DNA from: Halobacillus naozhouensis
Lineage (GTDB): Bacteria; Bacillota; Bacilli; Bacillales; Halobacillaceae
Assembly: GCF_029714185.1 (NCBI RefSeq)
Contig: NZ_CP121671.1
Location: 3,782,001-3,846,000 of the forward strand
Length of the DNA stretch: 64,000 nt
Reading direction: 5' to 3'
Numbering within the stretch: position 1 is the first letter of the stretch; each line of letters starts with the position of its first letter. A model generated the notes under the pieces. The model made no database searches. It was given only the letters and a program-made list of their open reading frames with translations, and was not told the DNA's origin. Positions 7,552-16,966 of this stretch are shown piece by piece. The position numbers and the translations under genes are program-made.

Positions 7552-8439
7552 TTACCAGCCCCCCTCTTCACTCATATGCCATCGTCGGCTCAACCGGTAA
7601 GCTATAACACCTAGGAGGCTCGTCATTACAGCCAAAATCACATTAACGGCCAATGCTTCCGGACGTGCCTCCAGTCCTCCGCCCGTGTATAAATTATAAG
7701 AAAGCACCGGAAGCATTCTCGGATAGGTTACGCCCAATAAATACGGCACTTCAAAAGCAGAAAACGTAAAGGCAAAAACAATAAAAGTCGAAGAAATCCA
7801 TGCCGGCATTAAAAGCGGAAGTAAAATTTCACGGAAAAAGGCCCATTGGCTAGCACCGAAAACTCTTGATGTTTCAAACCATGAAGCGTGAATCCGCAGA
7901 AGCACCGGGTAGATCATCAATGAGATAAACGGCGCTTCTTTCCACGCATATGTGAGAATAATCCCCCATCCAAATGGTTCATTCACCAACACAGGAAAGT
8001 CGCTGATGTGATCAATCCATCCAAATGAAGCAAGGATTCGTGACACCCATCCACTTTGCATCCATAGCAAGACCATTAAATAAGCGCCAACTAAATGGGG
8101 AACGAGCATCGGTAACTGAAAAAAACGCTGCCAGAAACGGGGGATCCGTCCTCTTCCCATCTTAGCGAGCATAAACAAGCAAACGGAGACAAACATCCCC
8201 AGAATACCTGCAGAAAAAGAAGAGAGAAAAGCAATCCGAAATGTGAGTACCAGCGAATCCCAAAAATCTTGTGACGATAATAACTCTTGATAGAAATTCA
8301 AAGAAAGGTTGTATTGCCCCGCGGCCGGTAAAAAGCCTATACTTTGAAGAAGTCCTTCAATGAGACCGCCAACAAACAGGAGAAGTAATACTCCCACTGT
8401 TGGTAGCACATATACGTAAGGTTTAATCTTTTGCCACAT
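7552..8439 (-). CDS. ABC transporter permease, first subunit (YnjC N-half-like)
   Basis: The start is placed at ATG 8439 (MWQKIKPYVYVLP). It overlaps the stop of the binding-protein gene by 17 bases, as is usual for coupled translation. In-frame starts further up (8472, 8550) have no ribosome site and would extend deep into the upstream gene. The 295 residues form about six membrane helices with an EAA-type loop (ETSRVFGASQWAFFREILLP). It pairs with the next permease. Confidence 0.82.
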   Translation of the reverse strand: MWQKIKPYVYVLPTVGVLLLLFVGGLIEGLLQSIGFLPAAGQYNLSLNFYQELLSSQDFWDSLVLTFRIAFLSSFSAGILGMFVSVCLFMLAKMGRGRIPRFWQRFFQLPMLVPHLVGAYLMVLLWMQSGWVSRILASFGWIDHISDFPVLVNEPFGWGIILTYAWKEAPFISLMIYPVLLRIHASWFETSRVFGASQWAFFREILLPLLMPAWISSTFIVFAFTFSAFEVPYLLGVTYPRMLPVLSYNLYTGGGLEARPEALAVNVILAVMTSLLGVIAYRLSRRWHMSEEGGW

Positions 8440-9691
8440 GCTCCAACCAACCCTTTTCAAGGTATTCGACATAATCCGACGGAATTTCCGGTACACGGTG
8501 TTCAGCCAACACTTCTGCTGGTAATGTCGCCTTCCCCAGGTCAAGCGCACTTAGGCGTTTTTGGTGCTTTTCAGACAATTTATTTGGATCAATCGCCATT
8601 TGAGCTCCCCAGATTTTTGGATTAGCTTTGGTGATTTGGGCATTTGGCGACAACATGAAATTGATTGTGGCCATAGCTGCCGCTTTATGCGGCGAGTTAA
8701 ACGGGATCGACAGATAACTTGTGTTAGAAGGCGTTCCTTCTTTAAATACAAAGGTACGGGTTGATTCCGGAAATCTTCCGTCTTTTACCTCATTGGCAGC
8801 ATGGGCGGGATCATAACTCATGGTCATCCAAACCGCACCATTCGCATACAGTTGATCCAATTTACTGGCACTTTCCGGATAGGTTTGTCCTTTTCTCCAA
8901 AGGTAAGGTTCAATGGCATTTAAATAGTCCCAAAACGGTTCAAGTTTATTATCTAATCCTTTCTGTTCATCAAACGATTTCAAATATTGTTCATAACCTC
9001 CTGTTGTTTGATACAAGATATTACGTATAAAAGCACTTCCGGTGAAATCAGGCGGTGCCGGATACGTGAATTTCCCTGGATGCTTCTTCACCCATTGTTT
9101 GAGTGCTTCGGCCGATTTCGGCGGTTGCTGCATTTTATTTTGATTATAGGTGTACACTAATTGGGCCTGGCTCCAAGGTGCCTCCATCCCCTCAGTCGGT
9201 TCCCCAAAATCATTTTTAATCACTTGAGACTCTTGATCAACATATTTCTGAACATTCGGAAGTTCCGGAACAAAAGAACCCCATAATAAATCTTTTTCTT
9301 TGGCAGTTAAAAAATTCTCACCATTAATCCACATCACATCTACGCTGCCGTCGCGTTTGCCCGCCTGCTTTTCCACTAGCAATTTGTTGATGATTTCTTT
9401 TGTATCATTCACTGGAACACGATTTAGGATGATTCCTGTTTGTTTTTTTAAGCGCGGCGCAACCCAATCATCAATGTAACGATTCGTTGCTTCACTGCCG
9501 CCGTACAAATACACGTTAACGGTTTGTCCCTCGGCTTGGGACAAAACATCTTGCCATTTTGCCTGTAAGAGATCTTCTTGTGTTATAGATGATGTCTCTT
9601 TGTGATTTTCTTTTTGCCCGACACAACCTGCCAAAACTACAGCAAAGATGAAAAAAGTAGCCAGCGTATAAGATAATTTTGGTCTTTTCAA
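8423..9691 (-). CDS. ABC transporter substrate-binding lipoprotein (YnjB-like)
   Basis: The signal peptide ends in lipobox VLAGC (Cys about residue 23), so the protein is membrane-anchored outside the cell. The 422-residue body is a cluster D-type solute-binding protein (VNVYLYGGSEATNRYID, VDVMWINGENF, APWSQAQLVYTYN, GAVWMTMSYDPAHA, YLSIPFNSPHKAAA), closest in layout to YnjB. It is first in a minus-strand run with two permeases, an ATPase and a CDP-alcohol phosphatidyltransferase. The ligand is unknown. Confidence 0.85.
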   Translation of the reverse strand: MKRPKLSYTLATFFIFAVVLAGCVGQKENHKETSSITQEDLLQAKWQDVLSQAEGQTVNVYLYGGSEATNRYIDDWVAPRLKKQTGIILNRVPVNDTKEIINKLLVEKQAGKRDGSVDVMWINGENFLTAKEKDLLWGSFVPELPNVQKYVDQESQVIKNDFGEPTEGMEAPWSQAQLVYTYNQNKMQQPPKSAEALKQWVKKHPGKFTYPAPPDFTGSAFIRNILYQTTGGYEQYLKSFDEQKGLDNKLEPFWDYLNAIEPYLWRKGQTYPESASKLDQLYANGAVWMTMSYDPAHAANEVKDGRFPESTRTFVFKEGTPSNTSYLSIPFNSPHKAAAMATINFMLSPNAQITKANPKIWGAQMAIDPNKLSEKHQKRLSALDLGKATLPAEVLAEHRVPEIPSDYVEYLEKGWLEHVAKD

Positions 9692-9759
9692 TCCTTTTCC
9701 CCCTCATTGCTTAAGCTAATTTTACCGTATTTAAAACTGTCAACAGATATTTTGTCCTC

Positions 9760-11184
9760 TTACCTGAACCATTGAATATACTTTTCAGCCACTTTGGGCA
9801 ACATTCCATCGAACAGTTTCCCCCTCCAATACAAGTCTGCAGATTGCTGCAGAATCGCTCCGTGTGTTGGATAAGGGTGAATCACATTGGAAATGTCACC
9901 GATCTTGTGCCCTTGCGTCTTCGCAAAGACGATCTCTTGCATCCAATCCCCAGCATTGGTACCGAGGGCGTGGGCACCAAGAATATGGCCCTTATGATCA
10001 GTAATGACCTTAATAAACCCTGACAAATCTCGGTCAGTTACAAATCGATCCACATCTCTTGTATTCACTTTAAATACTTTGATGTGGTGATTCTCCCTGG
10101 CTTCCTTTTCTGTTAAACCGAGATGAAAGACTTGCGGATCAGTATAGGTCACCCACGGCACGTTTTCATAGCTGACTTTTCCTTTGATCCCAAATAAGGC
10201 ATTTCTTACAACAAGCTTTCCTTCCATCCCGGCAGCATGGGTAAACGGAAATTTCCCGTTTGTGTCCCCGATGGCATAAATGTGCGATTTCGACGTTTGC
10301 AAATAGTCATTGACGACAATGTTCCCACGATCATCGAGGTTAACACCAATTTTATCGAGACCCATATCGTCGGTGTTTGGTTTTCGTCCGGTAGCCATCA
10401 AAATATCATCAACAACGATGTTTTCCTCGTAACCGCTCTGCTCATAGGTCACAACTTTCGTTCCATTCTCTTCACGAACTTTTTTTACCCTAGCATTTAA
10501 CTGAAAGGTTAATTCTTTTTCCAATTGTGTCTTAATTACCGAGATAACATCCTCATCTTCTTGTCCAAAAATGGTAGAGTTCCCTTCCAATATGGTTACT
10601 TCAGACCCGAAACGGGCAAAGGATTGGGCAAGTTCAAGACCAATAGGGCCTCCACCTATCACTAATAAACGCTTCGGTGTCTTGCTTACATCAAAGGTTG
10701 TTTCATTTGTCAGATACGAGGTACTTTCTATTCCTTGAATTGGTGGGATAACGGGTCTTGAACCGGTTGCAATGACAACACGTTTTCCTTTTATGTCCGT
10801 TTCTTCCTCAACTTGGATGTGGTGTTCTTTGATAATACGTCCTTTTCCCTGGTATATATCAACCCCAAGATCTTGAAAACGTTCATGACTGTCCTCTGCC
10901 TGAATTTCAGCTATGGCCTCCTTGACACGTGCCATAGCTTTTGTAATATCAGGTTTTCCGGATAACGTCATCCCATATGTTTCGGCACTTTTTTTAGCTT
11001 CAAACACCTTTTTTGCACTTGTGATGAATGCCTTTGACGGAACGCAACCAAAATGAAGACAGTCTCCCCCTAAATTTCTGTTCTTTTCTACCAGAGCGAC
11101 ATTCGCCCCAAGACTGGCTGCCCCGGCGGCAACCGTTAACCCCCCGGCGCCTCCACCAAGGACAATAAGATCGTAGGTATTCAT
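9760..11184 (-). CDS. FAD-dependent pyridine nucleotide-disulfide oxidoreductase (MerA/Lpd-like)
   Basis: The 474-residue class I flavin disulfide reductase has FAD-binding GGGAGG (10-15), redox pair Cys42/Cys47 in GGDCLHFGCVPSK, NAD(P)-binding GGGPIGLELA, the second FAD motif YAIGDTNG and a C-terminal dimerisation domain with the His-containing HPYPTHGAIL. It lacks the heavy-metal domain and C-terminal Cys pair of true mercuric reductase, so Hg(II) reduction is unlikely. Many such orphan enzymes exist; the substrate is unknown. It lies between a LysR gene and the YnjB-like importer on the same strand. Confidence 0.85.
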   Translation of the reverse strand: MNTYDLIVLGGGAGGLTVAAGAASLGANVALVEKNRNLGGDCLHFGCVPSKAFITSAKKVFEAKKSAETYGMTLSGKPDITKAMARVKEAIAEIQAEDSHERFQDLGVDIYQGKGRIIKEHHIQVEEETDIKGKRVVIATGSRPVIPPIQGIESTSYLTNETTFDVSKTPKRLLVIGGGPIGLELAQSFARFGSEVTILEGNSTIFGQEDEDVISVIKTQLEKELTFQLNARVKKVREENGTKVVTYEQSGYEENIVVDDILMATGRKPNTDDMGLDKIGVNLDDRGNIVVNDYLQTSKSHIYAIGDTNGKFPFTHAAGMEGKLVVRNALFGIKGKVSYENVPWVTYTDPQVFHLGLTEKEARENHHIKVFKVNTRDVDRFVTDRDLSGFIKVITDHKGHILGAHALGTNAGDWMQEIVFAKTQGHKIGDISNVIHPYPTHGAILQQSADLYWRGKLFDGMLPKVAEKYIQWFR

Positions 11185-11220
11185 TTTTTTCCCCCTTCAT
11201 CTGACAACAATTCATCCATA

Positions 11221-12114
11221 CTAAATGTCTCTACTTAGCACCAAGTTAACGAAATGCTTAGTAATAGGATTATCATACCTGCCTTTTAAATAAGAAAGAT
11301 AATACCTTTGACTAAATGATTCCATAATAGAAACTAGTTGAACTCGTCCTGCGTTTACAGCTGGTGTAGCTGCTAAATTTGAAACAAAGCTAACCCCTAG
11401 ACCTTCTTCCACGGCTGCGATTATAGCCTCGGTGCTACCGAATTGTGCAACAATACGCAATTCGTCCACCCGGATTCCACAACCCTTCAAGCCTTCCTCC
11501 ATAGATTTGCGTGTCCCAGATCCGGCCTCTCGAAGAACAAAATTGTACTTAAGAAGATCACATGGATTTCTTTCGAATGTTGAAGATACTAAAGGATGTA
11601 CGTTGGGAGAAATAAGCACAAGGGAGTCGAAAGCTACTAACTCAGATATAATATCTGGTGAATTTGACTTAGCTCCTGTAACCCCAATATCTATCTGTTT
11701 GTTTATAATCCGAGCAAGAATTTGTTCAGAATCTGCAATCTCAATAGTTGTATCTACTTTTGGAAAGAGCTCATAAAACTTTCCTATATATTTCGGTAAT
11801 AGATATGTGCCCGGAATAGTACTTGCCCCAATCTTGAGATTCCCTGTCAAAATGCCGTGAAAGTTTTGAACTCCTTCTTCCACTTCCCTATATTTATCGA
11901 GGAGCTGACGACCCATACTGTATACATAATTTCCAGCCGGTGTAGGTTTAATCGAAGATGAAACTCGCTCTAAAAGCCTTACTCCTAGATCTTTTTCTAA
12001 GCTTTTTATTTGATTGCTAACAGCAGGTTGTGTCAGCCCAAGGTACTCAGCTGCCTCAGAAAAGCTTCGTTTTTCTAATATCAAAACAAATGCTTGGATT
12101 TTTTTTAGATTCAT
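11221..12114 (-). CDS. LysR-family transcriptional regulator
   Basis: The start is taken at ATG 12114, 9 bases after GAGG. The N-terminal winged helix-turn-helix covers residues 1-60 (SFSEAAEYLGLTQPAVSNQI), followed by a periplasmic-fold effector domain (LKIGASTIPGTYLLPKYI, LREAGSGTRKSMEEGL) of the CysL/CbbR-like subgroup. The last motif often accompanies anion sensors. It lies directly downstream of the molybdoenzyme operon and upstream of the flavoprotein, all on one strand, so it may regulate either. The target is inferred from position only. Confidence 0.88.
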   Translation of the reverse strand: MNLKKIQAFVLILEKRSFSEAAEYLGLTQPAVSNQIKSLEKDLGVRLLERVSSSIKPTPAGNYVYSMGRQLLDKYREVEEGVQNFHGILTGNLKIGASTIPGTYLLPKYIGKFYELFPKVDTTIEIADSEQILARIINKQIDIGVTGAKSNSPDIISELVAFDSLVLISPNVHPLVSSTFERNPCDLLKYNFVLREAGSGTRKSMEEGLKGCGIRVDELRIVAQFGSTEAIIAAVEEGLGVSFVSNLAATPAVNAGRVQLVSIMESFSQRYYLSYLKGRYDNPITKHFVNLVLSRDI

Positions 12115-12235
12115 AATCACTTACCTCTTTTGGAAGTTATCTTTATAAATCAAAATTTTTATCATAAGTCGAAAAAATGGTTAAAATGAAGAAAATGACA
12201 GTATATTCTTCCTACACTAAACCGTAATCCTTTGA

Positions 12236-14482
12236 CTATGTCACTTGCTCAATTAGAACCACTGTATCATTCCAAGATTGCCCACCTCCTACGTCGTCCG
12301 TCCAGTTTGGAATCATCGGATTAGGATTATAACCCTTATTTTTAGCAGTTCGCCCGTACTGCCAATGACCAAAGCTCGCCGAGATAGCTAATACTCGTGG
12401 GTGAATGGCTTCTGTTATAACTGGTTTTACAATCATATAAGGACTTTCACCTTCTCGTCCCCGTGCCAATATTTTAAAATCCTGTGCCTCCTCAATGCCA
12501 TAAAGTTCCGCTGTTCTTGGATGAATCCAACATGGATTTTCTCCCACTATTTCCGTTAACCACAACTGGTTTGCTGTCCGCGATTGGGTATGAACATTCC
12601 ATTTAAACGTAGTTAATATATATTCGTTCTTACCTAAATGTTTATGCTCTTTGATTGGGCGATAGACGGGAGTAATTGGAGCATCAGACTTTAACAACTG
12701 ACCAATTTGGGGTAATTTAAACTGAAATCTCCGATCAGGTGTGGAAAATCCTTTTACAATCTCACCATTCCATTGTCTACCGATCACCTGATCGTTTTCT
12801 ATTAAACGAGCTATTCCTTTATCATCAGTTTTCACATCAGAATCTGAAGTCGAATAAGTTGTTTTTTGAAGATACGGCATATAGGCTTTAGGTTGGCTTT
12901 TATCTTCCCATATTCCGTTTTCTTCCAATTGTTCCAGCCCACCAGGGATAGCTTCCGCCCATACTCGGATAAAATGTTCGGCATTATCATAGGAAAAATA
13001 TTTTGCCATCTCTTCATCTGTCTCTTTTGCCAAGGCAATCAAAATATCTCGAATGTCTTTACATTCACCAGGCGGTGGTATCACCGGCTGGCGCAAACCT
13101 ACATAGGGCCGAAGTTCATAGGAATTCCTTGCATCCAAGTCCCACTTTTCCAAGAATGTCGCATCTGGTAATACATAATCAGCTACTTCCACCATTTCAC
13201 TGTGGAAAGCATCAATGACAACATGGAAAGGAATTAAATCTTCATCCAATAACACATCTCGGACAAAGGTCGGGCCTTCAGGCCAACTCATCGGTGCGTT
13301 TACATAGTATGACAACAGCGTATCTACACTTGCTTTTTTTTGGGCAATATAAGGAAATATTGTACTTGATGCTGCTCTTGGATAAACTTGATTCACAAAC
13401 GGTAATTCAGTTGGATGGGAAAGCTCCGTTTGTACCCTAGGCTTTGGAGGAAGCGGCCCCGGTTGAGGCACCGAAAGATTGACATCCCCGGGGATATAAC
13501 ACCAGCCACCTTTTTCTCCAATACTTCCTACCAGTGCATTAAGACATAAAACGGCCCATTCATTATAAAAACCATTTTTGTGAGCATGTGTTCCACGATT
13601 AGTAATCGTCGTCGCTCTGGGGGCAGCACTTGCAAAAGCATGGGCTATTTCTTCAATCTTTATGGCTGGTATACCACTCTCCTGCTCAGCCCATTCCGGC
13701 GTATATAATTGATAATAAGCCTTCCATTCATTCAATGAAGCGTTGGTCCAATATTGAATGAAATGATCATTCTGTAAACGATCCCTTAGAATGACATGGC
13801 CAATGGCCAGGGCCACCAGTCCATCGGTCCCAGGAAATATCGGAAGCCATTCGTCAGATTGTGCTGCTGTATTAGAAAGACGGACATCAAAGGTTACCAA
13901 CCTTGCTCCATTACGCTTTGCCTCGGACACACGTGCCAACATGCCAACATGTCCTTGGTGAGCTTCATAGAAATTACTGCCAAAATTCAGGATATAGTGT
14001 GAATTTGAAAAATCAGGAGTATCCCAGTCCGTATCCCCAATTACCGTCCGGATAGCCATACGCTTATTTAGCGAACACAAACCACGGTGTCCTAATTTGT
14101 TTGGAGTACCAAACGCATGGGTAAAGCGTTCGAGAAATCCATTTGTTCGGTCTCGACCATATAATAGAACCATTTCCTCTGGTCGCTTTTGCTTGCGCAA
14201 GGTACGAAACTGCTGAGTAATAGCTTTAATGGCCTCATCCCAAGAAATTCGTTCCCATTTTCCACTTCCTCGAGGACCGCTTCTCCGCATGGGATATAAA
14301 ATGCGATCAGGGTCCTCCACCATATTTATGGCTGCTTGACCCTTTGCACATAATTTCCCACCGGAATTGGGATCAAGGGAGTTCCCTTCCAATTTGCGAA
14401 TTTCGCCATCTTCTACCTTGGCAATCATTCCACATACCGTGCTGCAATTTAAACACATTGTTGGAATGTGCTTAACGGCCAT
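12236..14482 (-). CDS. Molybdopterin oxidoreductase catalytic subunit (DMSO reductase superfamily)
   Basis: The 748-residue enzyme has an N-terminal [4Fe-4S] site C-x2-C-x3-C (10, 13, 17) closed by Cys45 (KLCAKG), molybdopterin-guanine-dinucleotide domains through the middle, and the C-terminal molydopterin-binding domain (WNVHTQSRTANQLW, HPRTAELYGI). Cys136 in GHRGLCSLNK sits where the metal ligand is expected, favouring the polysulfide/thiosulfate/arsenate/selenate reductase-like branch over Ser enzymes. No twin-arginine signal is present, so the enzyme should be cytoplasmic. It starts one base after the iron-sulfur subunit stop, and a molybdate transporter precedes both. The substrate is not identifiable from sequence; no membrane anchor gene is present. 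Confidence 0.88.
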   Translation of the reverse strand: MAVKHIPTMCLNCSTVCGMIAKVEDGEIRKLEGNSLDPNSGGKLCAKGQAAINMVEDPDRILYPMRRSGPRGSGKWERISWDEAIKAITQQFRTLRKQKRPEEMVLLYGRDRTNGFLERFTHAFGTPNKLGHRGLCSLNKRMAIRTVIGDTDWDTPDFSNSHYILNFGSNFYEAHQGHVGMLARVSEAKRNGARLVTFDVRLSNTAAQSDEWLPIFPGTDGLVALAIGHVILRDRLQNDHFIQYWTNASLNEWKAYYQLYTPEWAEQESGIPAIKIEEIAHAFASAAPRATTITNRGTHAHKNGFYNEWAVLCLNALVGSIGEKGGWCYIPGDVNLSVPQPGPLPPKPRVQTELSHPTELPFVNQVYPRAASSTIFPYIAQKKASVDTLLSYYVNAPMSWPEGPTFVRDVLLDEDLIPFHVVIDAFHSEMVEVADYVLPDATFLEKWDLDARNSYELRPYVGLRQPVIPPPGECKDIRDILIALAKETDEEMAKYFSYDNAEHFIRVWAEAIPGGLEQLEENGIWEDKSQPKAYMPYLQKTTYSTSDSDVKTDDKGIARLIENDQVIGRQWNGEIVKGFSTPDRRFQFKLPQIGQLLKSDAPITPVYRPIKEHKHLGKNEYILTTFKWNVHTQSRTANQLWLTEIVGENPCWIHPRTAELYGIEEAQDFKILARGREGESPYMIVKPVITEAIHPRVLAISASFGHWQYGRTAKNKGYNPNPMIPNWTDDVGGGQSWNDTVVLIEQVT

Positions 14483-14483
14483 T

Positions 14484-15074
14484 TTATTTCTCCTCTCTTA
14501 AATGATTAATTCGTTTTAGTTTGCTTTCCGTTTGATGATCTAATCCCTTATACCATACACGTGGTTGTGTAGATTCGGGCTCCCAACGTGTATATTTACC
14601 TTTCTCCAATGCTTGCTGTATTTTAGGATCATCTTCAAAAGCAAATTGGATGGCATCTGTTGGACAAGTAGCAGCACAGGCTGGTAACTCGCCCCCTTCC
14701 ACCCTGCTCTCACAAAAATCACATTTCATCGCCTTAAAACTTGTTGGATCCATATATATAGCACCATATGGACATGCATCAACACAAGCACTTGTACCTA
14801 TGCATTGTTCTTGGTCAATAACGATCGCACCTGACTCCTTGATGGTAATGGCACTGACTGCACAAACCTCCATACAAGGTGCGTCTGTGCAATGCTGACA
14901 TAGGGTAGGTATAAAATTCCTAGTCACATGAGGAAATTCCCCATTTTCAACATATTGAACAGTGTGACGGTTTTTACCTATCGGAACCTGATGTTCTGCC
15001 TTACATGCCACTGAACAAGCATGGCATCCACTACAACTGTCAAGGTCGATGAGCATCGTATATTTACTATTCAT
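14484..15074 (-). CDS. Four-cluster ferredoxin subunit of the molybdoenzyme, one cysteine ligand replaced
   Basis: This 196-residue DmsB/PsrB-type electron-transfer subunit has Cys groups at 14/17/20/24, 59/62/67/71, 91/97/101 and 118/121/133/137. The third group reads CIGTSACVDACP: Thr94 stands where the second Cys of CxxCxxC is expected. In related NarH a non-Cys residue at an equivalent place gives a [3Fe-4S] cluster; the same is inferred here. The other groups look complete. It lies between the ModC-ModA fusion and the catalytic subunit with gaps of 11 and 1 bases, so it is part of the same operon. Confidence 0.88.
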   Translation of the reverse strand: MNSKYTMLIDLDSCSGCHACSVACKAEHQVPIGKNRHTVQYVENGEFPHVTRNFIPTLCQHCTDAPCMEVCAVSAITIKESGAIVIDQEQCIGTSACVDACPYGAIYMDPTSFKAMKCDFCESRVEGGELPACAATCPTDAIQFAFEDDPKIQQALEKGKYTRWEPESTQPRVWYKGLDHQTESKLKRINHLREEK

Positions 15075-15085
15075 AATAACTCCCC

Positions 15086-16951
15086 TTACTTTACCGGATC
15101 ATATTTATATTTAACAAAGATTTCTTGCCCCTTATCTGAGAGCATCAGCTGCATGAATTTCTCAGCCAAATCTTTGTTTGGTGCCTGATTAGGCACGGAT
15201 ATATAGTTAGTGGCAACCACATTATGTTCCTCAGGGATTTCGACAATTTTAACCTTTTTTAAAAACTCTGGAGTCACATCAGAACGATACACAACCCCTG
15301 CCTCTGCTTCCCCCATGGATACCTTTTGCAGAACTTGCTTCACATTTGTTTCAAGCGATACGACATTAGACATTACTTTTTCAGAGAAATCTTTACCATA
15401 CGTAACTTTGGCGTTTTCCAATACCTGCCGAGTATATTTCCCTATCGGAACCGTATCCGTGCCAATAACCAATTTAATATTTTGATCTGCTAGATCCTTC
15501 AAAGACTGGATACCTGCTCTATTGTCCTTAGGAACCACAATCACGACATGATTATTGGAAACTGGAAAAAATTCATCAATTAAATCCTGTTTTTTGACAG
15601 CCTCGATATGCCCTAAATCTGCAGATAGAAATAAATCTGCGTTCGCCCCTTGCTCCAGCTGTGTGCGGACAATCTGCGTACCAGCAAAAGTGGCCATAAC
15701 ATTAACTTCCGGATGTTTCTTTTCAAATTCTTCAATCAAATCGCTAAATGGATCCGTTGCGTTTGCTGCAACTAAGGCGAACACCTCTATCTGATGTGTG
15801 GTGCTAGCTGACTTCGAATCAAACCCAAAGGCTGTCGCCACAAATGTCATCAATAACAGTGCGGCTAGAGAATAGGCCCATTTCCATCTTCTTCGCTTTT
15901 TTTTCTTTTCCCTTTTTGGTTGTGTTTCCTCGGGTTCGGTTTGATGTGTTCGCAAAAGTTTAGAGGAAATTGGTATACTTCGAATCTCTTTTGCATCAAC
16001 GCTTACATATACGATCTCACCGACCTGGAATACTTCTGTTTCGTACTTTTCAATTGGAATATCTGCATAAAAGGAAGATTTGCCTTGAATATGCAATCGT
16101 ACGAATCCACCAAGCACCACTATATCGCCTACTTTTCCATTCCATTCATAGGTGGAAGCTCTCGTTTTACGACTTACCTCCCCTTTCCACGGATCAAACG
16201 AAACATAGGATGGTAATTCGGTCTTAGGGTTTTCCACAGCCACCAAATTTGTCCCTGTAAACTCTGCTACAAAATGGTCTGCTGGGAACTGTGTGACCTC
16301 ACGAGGGATACCTGATTGAATCACTTTTCCTTTATCCATCACAGCTACCCGATCCGCTAATACACGAGCATCTTCATAATCATGAGTCACCAATATTGTC
16401 GGAATCGACAGTTTTTTAAGTAATTGTTTCAGTTCTGTCCTTACATGAGATCGAGTAGATACGTCTAATGCGGACAAGGGTTCGTCTAAAAGCAATAGTT
16501 CGGGTTCAGTGACCAAAGCTCGGGCCAAAGCAACCCGTTGCTGTTCTCCCCCCGACAGCATAGCTGGTTTAGAATGTGCCAAAGACTCAATCCCTAGAAA
16601 GGCTAACGTATCCTGTACTCGTTTTTCTCTTTCTTCCACAGGTAGTTTAGAGATTCCATAGACTACATTTTCTGTTACAGTAAGATGTGGAAATAAAGCG
16701 TAGTTTTGAAATACATATCCTATATTTCTCTCTTCAGGTGGCAAATCCACTTTTTGTTGACTACTAAAAAGCACATTATTGATTACTTCAATTTTTCCTT
16801 CATCTGGACGCAGTAGACCAGCTAACATTTTTAAAGTAGTACTTTTCCCACAACCTGAATGCCCAATAAGAACAAGGGTTTCATCCCCTATTTGTTCAGA
16901 AATATCAACGGTAAAATCCCGAAGCTGTTTCTTGAGCTTAAATTCCAGCAT
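15086..16951 (-). CDS. ModC-ModA fusion: molybdate ABC ATPase joined through one membrane helix to the binding protein
   Basis: One 621-codon frame holds two transporter parts. Residues 1-235 are an importer ATPase: Walker A GHSGCGKS (30-37), FQNYALFPH, signature LSGGEQQR (132-139), Walker B LLLLDEP (152-158) and switch His190. Residues 240-330 look like a TOBE regulatory domain. A basic stretch KREKKKKRRRWKW (346-358) precedes one membrane helix (about 359-377), then residues 385-621 form a ModA-type binding protein (QGANADLFLSAD, VVPKDNRAGIQSLKDL, GEAEAGVVYRSDV). By the positive-inside rule the ATPase is inside and ModA outside, tethered without a lipid anchor. The permease gene modB lies 15 bases upstream. 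Tungstate as the ligand cannot be excluded. Confidence 0.88.
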   Translation of the reverse strand: MLEFKLKKQLRDFTVDISEQIGDETLVLIGHSGCGKSTTLKMLAGLLRPDEGKIEVINNVLFSSQQKVDLPPEERNIGYVFQNYALFPHLTVTENVVYGISKLPVEEREKRVQDTLAFLGIESLAHSKPAMLSGGEQQRVALARALVTEPELLLLDEPLSALDVSTRSHVRTELKQLLKKLSIPTILVTHDYEDARVLADRVAVMDKGKVIQSGIPREVTQFPADHFVAEFTGTNLVAVENPKTELPSYVSFDPWKGEVSRKTRASTYEWNGKVGDIVVLGGFVRLHIQGKSSFYADIPIEKYETEVFQVGEIVYVSVDAKEIRSIPISSKLLRTHQTEPEETQPKREKKKKRRRWKWAYSLAALLLMTFVATAFGFDSKSASTTHQIEVFALVAANATDPFSDLIEEFEKKHPEVNVMATFAGTQIVRTQLEQGANADLFLSADLGHIEAVKKQDLIDEFFPVSNNHVVIVVPKDNRAGIQSLKDLADQNIKLVIGTDTVPIGKYTRQVLENAKVTYGKDFSEKVMSNVVSLETNVKQVLQKVSMGEAEAGVVYRSDVTPEFLKKVKIVEIPEEHNVVATNYISVPNQAPNKDLAEKFMQLMLSDKGQEIFVKYKYDPVK

Positions 16952-16966
16952 AGTTCCTCTCCAATC

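Noticed and set aside
7552..8550. Longer 332-residue version of the first permease
   Set aside because: The extra N-terminus is basic, not membrane-like, overlaps the binding-protein gene by over 120 bases and has no ribosome site.
9760..11184. Mercuric reductase assignment
   Set aside because: Lacks the N-terminal metal-binding domain and the C-terminal Cys pair, and no merR/merT genes are near; only the general flavin disulfide reductase family is supported.
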